Part shown: piece after piece, positions 1-5,435 of the stretch
Numbering within the stretch: the first letter of the stretch is position 1
Layout: each line of letters begins with the position of its first letter
DNA from: Candidatus Delongbacteria bacterium
GTDB taxonomy: Bacteria; Delongbacteria; UBA4055
Length of the DNA: 5,435 nucleotides
Direction of reading: 5' to 3'
Assembly: GCA_016938535.1 (NCBI GenBank)
Contig: JAFGUL010000127.1
Coordinates: forward strand, 1-5,435
Position numbers and translations under genes: made by a program
The notes under the pieces: model-generated
Told to the model about the DNA's origin: nothing
Seen by the model: only the letters and a program-made list of their open reading frames with translations
Databases searched by the model: none

Positions 1-815
1 AAAACATATTTTATACCGAAAGACAAGGCTGTTTCTTTGAACTTATCAAACCATTCCAGCTCAAGATAGTCTTCTACTGCAATATTATTTTTTGACGGTC
101 TCAAATACTGACCGCAGGTAAATATATCGATCTCCGCTTCGCTCAGATCGTGAAGCAGTCTTTTAAGCTGATCTTCTGTTTCTCCCAGTCCGACCATTAT
201 GCCTGATTTAGACAGAACATTCCTGTTGTCTTTTTTGATCCCTTTCAGAAATTCAAGCGATCTGATGTAGTCTGCCTGAGGCCTTACCTTTGAATACAGT
301 TCTTTCACGGTTTCGACATTATGATTGTATATTTCAGGCATTGCATCAGATACGGTCCTCCTGTCCTTTTCAACTCCCATAAAATCAGGGGTCAGGACTT
401 CGATCGTGGAATCAGAAACAGTTCTAATTGCCTCTATGGTTCGGGCAAAATGCAGCGATCCTCCGTCGGGCAGATCGTCTCTGGTAACAGAAGTGATCAC
501 AGTATGCCTCAGATCAAGCTCCTTGACCATTTCAGCTACATGTAAGGGTTCTTCAGGATCAACTTCCGACGGCTTCTCGTGATTCACGCTGCAGAAAGCG
601 CAGCTCCTTGAGCATTTATCCCCGAGTATCATGAAAGTGGCGGTCTTTTTTTGTCCGAAACACTCGGAAAGATTGGGGCATCTCGCTTCTTCGCAGACTG
701 TATGAATACCGTGATTTCTCAGTTCTCGTTTCAGGTCAAGAACGGCAGAATCATGTTTGAAATCTATTTTGATCCAGTCGGGAAGCCTTCTTTTTTTGTC
801 TCTGTCAGTTTTCAT
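1..815 (-). CDS. lipA: Lipoyl synthase LipA (radical SAM), 3' end cut by the window edge
   Basis: LipA inserts two sulfur atoms into protein-bound octanoyl groups, making the lipoyl cofactor of 2-oxoacid dehydrogenases and the glycine cleavage H protein; it is cytoplasmic. I read 271 uninterrupted codons. The auxiliary [4Fe-4S] motif CX4CX5C is at C41, C46 and C52, within VCEEARCPNLSEC. The radical SAM motif CX3CX2C is at C68, C72 and C75, within GDKCSRSCAFC. Further LipA-like stretches are VTRDDLPDGG, TPDF, YNHNVETV, KSGIMVGLGE and the QYLRPS region. Family members are usually about 290-320 residues and end with an RSSY-type motif; that motif and about 15-30 residues lie beyond the left edge. 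The ATG at 815 is preceded by AAGG with 6-nt spacing and overlaps the kinase gene by 11 nt, so it is probably translated by coupling. The two cysteine motifs together make the assignment near certain. No lipB is visible. Confidence 0.96.
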   Translation of the reverse strand, partial: MKTDRDKKRRLPDWIKIDFKHDSAVLDLKRELRNHGIHTVCEEARCPNLSECFGQKKTATFMILGDKCSRSCAFCSVNHEKPSEVDPEEPLHVAEMVKELDLRHTVITSVTRDDLPDGGSLHFARTIEAIRTVSDSTIEVLTPDFMGVEKDRRTVSDAMPEIYNHNVETVKELYSKVRPQADYIRSLEFLKGIKKDNRNVLSKSGIMVGLGETEDQLKRLLHDLSEAEIDIFTCGQYLRPSKNNIAVEDYLELEWFDKFKETALSFGIKYV

Positions 816-3402
816 TCATAACCTTGTATATTTTTTCGGCAAGAGAGAAGATCGTATATGGTTTCTGTATAAAATCTCTCGCGCCAAGCCTGAGGACATC
901 CTCGACCCTTTTATCTTTGGTAAAACCTGATGTCATCACAACTTTAACATCGCTGTTCATTTCTTTAAGATCGATAAATGTTTCTTTTCCGTTCTTATTC
1001 GGCATCATCATATCAAGGAGCACGATATCGATCTTATCTTTGTTCTCTGCATAGATATCAGTTCCCTCGATCCCGTCTTTTGCCGTAATGACTTCATATC
1101 CCGCCTGACCGAGCATTGATCTGGCGAGTTCTCTGAGAACAGGTTCATCATCTATCACAAGAACCGTTCCGGTTCCCTGAATGATACTTTCTGTTTTTTT
1201 GATATCATCACCTTTTCCGTCATCGAAATACTTGGGCATATAAATTTTGAATTCAGTTCCCTTTCCCGGTTCGGAATCAATATCGATAAATCCGCCCGAC
1301 TGCTGAACAACATTATAAACGATCGTAAGTCCCAGTCCTGTACCCATACTTTTATCTTTTGTGGAAAAGAAAGGTTCGAAGATCTGCTTAACTGTCGAAG
1401 GATCCATTCCCACCCCGTTGTCTTTGACCGATATCCTGAAATAATCTTTATCGTCATCCGAAGGTCTGAACTTATCAATTTCGTCCTGATCCAGATTCTC
1501 GGCTATCTCTATGATCAGTTCCCCTCCCCAATTACTGTCGTCATCGCGCATTATGGTCATTGCGTGACTGGCATTAATTGAAAGGTTCAGTATAATCTGT
1601 TCGAGTTGTGTAAAATCCACGATCGTCTGGATGCAGCTGTCTGTATTAACCCCTTTTATAGAGATACTTTTATCAAAGGTATTTGAACATATTCTCATCA
1701 CATGATTTACTACTTCCGATATCCTGACCTTTTCAACTGAAACCGTCTGTTTTCTCGACAGTGTAAGGAGTCTCTGGACTATATCCGCAGCCCTGTTACC
1801 TGACTGCTCCATTATATCGAGATAATCGTTGAGTATTTCATCCGTTACTTTCATTCCGTTATCGATCTTATGCCTGAGAAGTGATACTACTCCGACAATA
1901 CCTGCGAGAATATTATTAAAATCGTGAGCTATACCTCCGGCCAGTGTGCCTATCGTCTCCATCTTCTGGGCCTGTATGAGCTGCTCTTCCTTCTTCTTTA
2001 ATTCCGAAACATCATCTATTCTTATAACGCTCCCGGTAACACCGTTAGAGGCCAGAGGAAAAAGATTTACATTGACATTCCTGTGAACTCCGTTCTGAAC
2101 AGGTTCCCTGTAAAACTCGAGCTGTCTTTTCTCACTTATCAGGCTTAACAGATCTTCTTTATAAATCTTCAGGTCCGGGAGAGATTTCCATACCTCATTC
2201 CCTTTTTTAAGGCTGTTTACATCTCTTGTATATTTCTCCGCATTCTTATTCCATTGGGTTATCTTTCCTTCGCTGTCAACAACTATGAGCCCGGAAGGCA
2301 TAGATTCGAAAATATTGAGAAGATAATTCTGAAGATATTTAATTCTGGAGAAACTTTTGGCCATTTCGGTGGCCATCCTGTTATATTCATCCGCGAGGAT
2401 ACCGATCTCGTCTTTGTTTTTTATGTCAAGAGATTCTATAGGCTGTCCTTTCTCTATCTGGGCCGAAGCTGTTCTGATCCCGTCGAGAAGCTTTATAACA
2501 GGACTTAGGATCTGTGATCTTATGAATGCTGCAAGAACTATGGTCAGAACCATAAAGAACAAAAGCAGATAACCCAGATATTTCTTAGCGGATTGAAGAT
2601 ACTCGAAATTAACATGCTTACTTATAACTCCCCTGTAATTCCTGCTCAGATTCGCAAAATCGAAAGGCAGCAGTTTTCTTGTCTCTCCGTTAAGGGTATC
2701 GGTAAATATGTCAGATGATGTGAGCATCTCAGGATCCAGTGTCAGACTTCCCGGCGGTATTGAGTAACCGTATTCGTCATGGAGAGTTGAAAATCTGTTC
2801 ACGGCCTTACCGTTCTTTTTTTCGATAATGATAAAATCGAAGTCAAGGATGCTGCTTGATTCCAGGATGTTGTATTCATCTATCATCATTCCGAGAGTAA
2901 TGCGGTAATTTACCGGATCTTTATAGAAAGGTATCTTTATCGCAGCCATAAAACTACTGTTAGAACAGCTCAGTACCGGCCTGTTCATTTCTTCAATTTC
3001 CTCGGTGAAGGCATCAGGTTTAACAGTTTCAGAATAGAAAAATTCTTTTTCTTCTCCGGCTGAGATCATATAAAAGTCGAACCCGTAGTTTTTGTTAAGA
3101 TAATTCATAAGGTCAGAAGGGTCCCCTTTTCCTTCAAAAACGGCCGCTGCCTTATTAACAAATACAAAATCATCCTTCAACTTTATCGATTTACTCAAAA
3201 CAATGTTCGAATTATACTCAAATATCGTGTTTATATAGCCTGCTCCAGACTTTAAACCGGAAACAAGGTTGTCGTTATGATTGCTTAAAAGAATTCCGTA
3301 CGCAAAATATGCCATCAGAAGGACAGGAAGGAAAACTATCACAACAAATAGAAAAACTGTCTTTCTGAGTATGCTTCTTTTAATGAATGAGAAAATATTC
3401 AA
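805..3402 (-). CDS. Membrane hybrid histidine kinase (sensor-HAMP-PAS-HisKA-HATPase-REC)
   Basis: This 865-residue sensor kinase probably autophosphorylates in response to an extracytoplasmic signal. After a basic N-terminus there is a membrane segment at about 15-38. An extracytoplasmic domain follows at about 39-273, possibly Cache-like but not recognised with confidence. A second membrane segment is at about 276-294, then HAMP at 295-350 (P301, DEIGILADEYNRM) and PAS at about 355-470. HisKA has its phospho-acceptor at H493 in IAHDFNNIL. The HATPase domain has N606/N610, the G1 box DNGVGM at 661, FEPFFSTK at 675 and GTGLGL at 687. The receiver at about 744-863 has acidic D751/D752, phospho-acceptor D797, T824 and K847. 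Every catalytic residue expected is present. No response regulator, HPt or DNA-binding output is in view, so the downstream partner is unknown. The start is TTG, 13 nt after the upstream lipoprotein gene. The 3' end overlaps lipA by 11 nt. The ligand cannot be named. Confidence 0.95.
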   Translation of the reverse strand: MNIFSFIKRSILRKTVFLFVVIVFLPVLLMAYFAYGILLSNHNDNLVSGLKSGAGYINTIFEYNSNIVLSKSIKLKDDFVFVNKAAAVFEGKGDPSDLMNYLNKNYGFDFYMISAGEEKEFFYSETVKPDAFTEEIEEMNRPVLSCSNSSFMAAIKIPFYKDPVNYRITLGMMIDEYNILESSSILDFDFIIIEKKNGKAVNRFSTLHDEYGYSIPPGSLTLDPEMLTSSDIFTDTLNGETRKLLPFDFANLSRNYRGVISKHVNFEYLQSAKKYLGYLLLFFMVLTIVLAAFIRSQILSPVIKLLDGIRTASAQIEKGQPIESLDIKNKDEIGILADEYNRMATEMAKSFSRIKYLQNYLLNIFESMPSGLIVVDSEGKITQWNKNAEKYTRDVNSLKKGNEVWKSLPDLKIYKEDLLSLISEKRQLEFYREPVQNGVHRNVNVNLFPLASNGVTGSVIRIDDVSELKKKEEQLIQAQKMETIGTLAGGIAHDFNNILAGIVGVVSLLRHKIDNGMKVTDEILNDYLDIMEQSGNRAADIVQRLLTLSRKQTVSVEKVRISEVVNHVMRICSNTFDKSISIKGVNTDSCIQTIVDFTQLEQIILNLSINASHAMTIMRDDDSNWGGELIIEIAENLDQDEIDKFRPSDDDKDYFRISVKDNGVGMDPSTVKQIFEPFFSTKDKSMGTGLGLTIVYNVVQQSGGFIDIDSEPGKGTEFKIYMPKYFDDGKGDDIKKTESIIQGTGTVLVIDDEPVLRELARSMLGQAGYEVITAKDGIEGTDIYAENKDKIDIVLLDMMMPNKNGKETFIDLKEMNSDVKVVMTSGFTKDKRVEDVLRLGARDFIQKPYTIFSLAEKIYKVMNEN
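822..825 (-). promoter_or_regulatory. Ribosome-binding site of lipA inside the kinase gene
   Basis: On the minus strand, AAGG lies 6 nt before the lipA ATG at 815, within the last codons of the kinase gene. Another ATG at 819, in the kinase frame, is only 2 nt from this AAGG and is too close to use it. The spacing therefore supports 815 as the lipA start. Confidence 0.65.
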
Positions 3403-3411
3403 TCCTGTCGT

Positions 3412-3417
3412 TCCCTT
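3412..3417 (-). promoter_or_regulatory. Ribosome-binding site that decides the kinase TTG start
   Basis: AAGGGA on the minus strand overlaps the TAA stop of the lipoprotein gene and lies 9 nt before the TTG at 3402. In the same frame I find no ATG or GTG between this TTG and the upstream stop at 3490-3492. The next in-frame ATG (residue 30) would fall within the first membrane segment. TTG is therefore the best start. A second AGGA at 3403-3406 abuts the TTG and is too close to act as a Shine-Dalgarno site. Confidence 0.6.
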
Positions 3418-4927
3418 ATAGTTTTGAAATGTCCGTGATCCTGCTGTTTTCCGGGGTCTGGATCTTGGAAACTGAAATGATATGATCCTTTATGATCTCT
3501 CTCATCTGTTTCTGGTGAATCTTTATCAATTTTACTTCCATATCCGCAAACTCGTTATACGAATCTCCTCCCTGATAAATATAATCCGTTAAGGATACGG
3601 AATACAACCTGCTTTTGTCAAGTGGTTTTCCATTAATTCTTACCGTATTCTCTATTACTCGACTGAAAGGTTCTTTTGAAGAATTGAAGCTGAATTTTAT
3701 GCCTGAGACCTGAAGAAAACTTTTGCTCATTTTGAACGCGCAGGAGCTTTCAAGTATTTTAATTATCTGTTCTCCTGTCATTTCTACGGTAACTATACTT
3801 CCCTCATAGGGTATCACATTATACAGATCACCGAAATTTATAGGACCTTTTTCGAATCCGTTCCTTACTTTACCGCTGTTCATGAGAAAAATATCTGTTC
3901 CGGTAAAATCCCTCATTATATCTGAAATAAGATTACCCAAAGGTGTTTCGGTAACGAATTTATCTCCCTGTGAATGAAAAATGTCTTCAGTGGAACTTCC
4001 AAGTACCTTACCCGTTACAGAGTCAATTATCTGGTTGATCTCGGACATTTTCGCCGAAAGATCAGTATCGGGGTCCAGTTCTACGGAATTTATCCTGTGC
4101 CTTTCACTCCCGTAAATACCCTTATCTCCAACTTTGAATGATACTGCCTCAAATCCGTTGATACTGCAGTTCAGAACAGGTCTGATCTTTGACAGTGAAC
4201 ACAATTTGTTCTTTTCTGTAGTTGTAAGGAACAAATCTACTTCTTTAATTGAAAACACTCTTCTTATCTGATCCTGTGTGAGGTTTGAAATTGAATTCTC
4301 GTCACAATCAAAATCACCGGCCACTATAATATTCTCTATTCCTTTTGACCTCAGCTCCTTAATGTAGAACTCTATTGCATCCGCAGGATCTTTTATTCTT
4401 ATTGATCCCACATCTTTCTCAAGATTTGCTTTTAATACTTTCTCTGTACTTATGCCTATGACCGCGGATCTGTTATCTTTAAGTATTATGTAAGGTTTTA
4501 GGAAACTTATCCGGCATGAGTCTTTAAACTCGATATTCGCAGAGATGAAAGGGAATTTGGCTCTTTTGGAAAGTTTTTCAAGCTCATCAAATCCGAAATA
4601 AAATTCGCGGTGGCCTATTATCAGGCATGAATAATTCAGTTCGTTCATAAGATCTATCACTGCCTGTCCGGTTGTGAAATAAGATTCTTTTGTACCGTAA
4701 ATAAAATTTGAATTTCCTATCAGCTCAACTTCAGTACTATTCTCTCCGGTGATCTTTTTAACAGCAGACGATATCAGGCTGAATCCACCGCTTTTCACAC
4801 CGTCTTTTTCGACAGGAAAAATATTTCCGTTAAGTGAGCTTGTTGATACTACTGTCAAATCCTTCCCCTGTTTAAAGCAGGAAAAAAATAAAATTGAAAG
4901 CATCAGAACTGAAACTATATTTTTCAT
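3416..4927 (-). CDS. 5'-nucleotidase-family lipoprotein, probable pseudoenzyme
   Basis: This is a 503-residue exported protein with the two-domain layout of UshA/CpdB-type nucleotidases: an N-terminal metallophosphatase followed by a nucleotide-binding C-domain. Residues 1-17 (MKNIVSVLMLSILFFSC) form a lipoprotein signal with a loose lipobox ending at C17. The C-domain is clear: TPLGNLISDIMRDFTGTDIF (328-347), NSGKVRNG (350-357), GPINFGDLYNVIPYEGSIV (361-379), FLQVSGIKFSF (404-414) and the GGDSY loop (453-457). The N-domain keeps the fold pattern but not the metal site. The usual HTNDxHG reads STSSLNG (28-34), the AGD reads NSN (72-74), GNHEFD reads GHREFY (105-110), and the GHTH region reads TTEK (236-239). 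Phosphohydrolase activity is therefore unlikely. The open frame, near-normal length and good ribosome-binding site argue against simple decay. It precedes the hybrid kinase by 13 nt and might serve as its ligand-binding partner (inference). Divergent metal binding by other residues cannot be excluded. Confidence 0.88.
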   Translation of the reverse strand: MKNIVSVLMLSILFFSCFKQGKDLTVVSTSSLNGNIFPVEKDGVKSGGFSLISSAVKKITGENSTEVELIGNSNFIYGTKESYFTTGQAVIDLMNELNYSCLIIGHREFYFGFDELEKLSKRAKFPFISANIEFKDSCRISFLKPYIILKDNRSAVIGISTEKVLKANLEKDVGSIRIKDPADAIEFYIKELRSKGIENIIVAGDFDCDENSISNLTQDQIRRVFSIKEVDLFLTTTEKNKLCSLSKIRPVLNCSINGFEAVSFKVGDKGIYGSERHRINSVELDPDTDLSAKMSEINQIIDSVTGKVLGSSTEDIFHSQGDKFVTETPLGNLISDIMRDFTGTDIFLMNSGKVRNGFEKGPINFGDLYNVIPYEGSIVTVEMTGEQIIKILESSCAFKMSKSFLQVSGIKFSFNSSKEPFSRVIENTVRINGKPLDKSRLYSVSLTDYIYQGGDSYNEFADMEVKLIKIHQKQMREIIKDHIISVSKIQTPENSRITDISKL

Positions 4928-4933
4928 AACCGT

Positions 4934-4937
4934 CTCC
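4934..4937 (-). promoter_or_regulatory. Ribosome-binding site of the nucleotidase-like gene
   Basis: GGAG on the minus strand lies 6 nt before the ATG at 4927, within the 13-nt gap after the preceding stop codon. It supports both the chosen start and active translation of this divergent gene. Confidence 0.65.
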
Positions 4938-4940
4938 GCT

Positions 4941-5435
4941 TTAATTCTCGAGTTCTCTGAAATAATCTTTTATCTTGTTCTTGTAGGTGTTCGTGTAACC
5001 GTCTTTCAGGGTTCTGATGAGCAGCTCTCTGAGGTTCCTGTCGTAATTAATATCTATCGCGCCCGGATCTACGGCTTTATTCCTGCCTATCTTTCCTTCG
5101 CGCCTGTTATCCGTTTTTTCCCTTTTTACAGACTCGATCGCATCCAGAAGTTTATGCATAACTTCGTTCTGTCTCGCTATAAGAGATTCGTCAAGTTTTT
5201 TATCCCTGAGCTGCTCCTCTATTCCCTTCATGTCACCGGCTATGTCGGAAAGCCTGTTGCCGAGTGCTGAGCCCTTTTGTCCGCTGCCCTGAGTGCCGTT
5301 CTCCCCCTGCTGTCCCGGAGTCCCGCCCGGACCCGGAACCGAGCCCGGCCCGCCGCTCTGCGGCTGTCCGCTCTGTCCGGCCTGCCCCTGACTGCCCGGT
5401 GCACCCTGACTGCCCGGTGCACCCTGACTGCCCGG
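4941..5435 (-). CDS. C-terminal part of a protein with a collagen-like tract and helical tail, DUF4175-like
   Basis: An open frame runs from the right edge to a TAA at 4941, giving 164 codons, so this is the end of a longer gene; the internal ATG at 5231 is probably not its start. Numbering from the edge, residues 1-53 are Gly/Pro/Gln/Ser-rich with Gly-X-Y runs (GSQ, GAP, GQA, GQS, GQP, GTP, GQQ, GEN, GTQ). Residues 54-164 are charged and probably helical: LSDIAGDMKGIEEQLRDKK, RQNEVMHKLLDAIESVKRE, DNRREGKIGRN, then the terminal NLRELLIRTL and NKIKDYFRELEN. From memory, a Gln/Gly-rich tract followed by a 'RQ..I...LLDA..S.RE....KRE' helix and a final 'Y..KI..YF' segment resembles the C-terminal end of DUF4175-type proteins of Bacteroidota and relatives. 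I could not check this and treat it as tentative. Function and location are unknown. It lies 13 nt upstream of the lipoprotein gene and is probably co-transcribed. Confidence 0.8.
   Translation of the reverse strand, partial: PGSQGAPGSQGAPGSQGQAGQSGQPQSGGPGSVPGPGGTPGQQGENGTQGSGQKGSALGNRLSDIAGDMKGIEEQLRDKKLDESLIARQNEVMHKLLDAIESVKREKTDNRREGKIGRNKAVDPGAIDINYDRNLRELLIRTLKDGYTNTYKNKIKDYFRELEN
5386..5435 (-). repeat. 18-bp in-frame tandem repeat encoding Gly-Ser-Gln-Gly-Ala-Pro
   Basis: The + strand unit CTGACTGCCCGGTGCACC occurs at 5388-5405 and 5406-5423, with a third, partial copy at 5424-5435. The match extends 2 bp to the left, and the array runs off the window. The visible copies are identical. 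The period is six codons, so copy-number change by whole units would keep the frame and lengthen or shorten the Gly-X-Y tract. Confidence 0.9.

Noticed and set aside
321..582. Two overlapping short plus-strand frames of 74 and 85 codons
   Set aside because: Both are antisense to the conserved LipA coding sequence, including the radical SAM region, and show no domain of their own.
1155..1478. A 107-codon minus-strand frame inside the kinase gene
   Set aside because: It is out of frame with the intact HATPase domain, whose motifs read correctly in the main frame. It is not a frameshift remnant.
3416..4927. Calling the nucleotidase-like gene a pseudogene
   Set aside because: The frame is uninterrupted over 503 codons, with a lipoprotein signal, a good ribosome-binding site and a conserved C-domain. 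The losses are confined to active-site positions, which fits a pseudoenzyme better.
4749..5270. A 173-codon plus-strand open frame
   Set aside because: It lies antisense across the junction of two well-supported minus-strand genes. Its translation shows no recognisable domain, and it is best explained as a shadow of minus-strand codon bias.
5240..5422. A 60-codon Arg/Ala-rich minus-strand frame
   Set aside because: It is the alternative reading of the GC-rich collagen-like repeat. The Gly-X-Y frame continues into the charged helical tail and is the real one.
5386..5435. A CRISPR array
   Set aside because: The 18-bp units are directly adjacent with no spacers and translate in frame as a collagen-like repeat.

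Overview
All supported genes in this window read on the minus strand. In transcription order, right to left, they are: the C-terminal end of a protein with a collagen-like Gly/Pro/Gln tract and a helical tail (4941-5435, cut by the right edge); a lipoprotein of the UshA-type 5'-nucleotidase family whose metallophosphatase motifs are eroded (3416-4927); a membrane hybrid histidine kinase (805-3402); and lipoyl synthase LipA (1-815, cut by the left edge). The first two junctions are 13-nt gaps carrying ribosome-binding sites. The last is an 11-nt overlap in which the lipA start lies inside the end of the kinase gene. No internal promoter, terminator or gene-free stretch is visible, so this looks like one co-transcribed block. 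There are no RNA genes, CRISPR arrays or insertion sequences.

Organism: the lipoprotein signal and periplasmic-type sensor suggest a diderm bacterium. Hand-counted samples are roughly 30-45% G+C across most of the window, rising to about 75% in the collagen-like stretch at the right edge. The right-hand gene resembles, from memory, the C-terminal end of DUF4175-type proteins common in Bacteroidota and relatives, so an FCB-group or candidate-phylum bacterium is a reasonable guess. The window cannot fix the taxon.

How the genes may work together: the kinase has an N-terminal membrane anchor, an extracytoplasmic sensor of unassigned family, a second membrane segment, HAMP, PAS, HisKA, HATPase and a C-terminal receiver domain, with all expected catalytic residues present. 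The lipoprotein made just before it keeps an intact reading frame and a recognisable C-terminal nucleotidase domain. At nearly every position where the N-terminal metallophosphatase domain should bind two metals, however, it carries a non-ligand residue. It is best read as a pseudoenzyme.

The most interesting hypothesis is that this inactive nucleotidase is an extracytoplasmic ligand-binding partner for the kinase. That is inference from gene adjacency and motif loss, not shown by the sequence. lipA appears to be a housekeeping gene translationally coupled to the kinase; no lipB or lipoate-dependent enzyme gene is in view.
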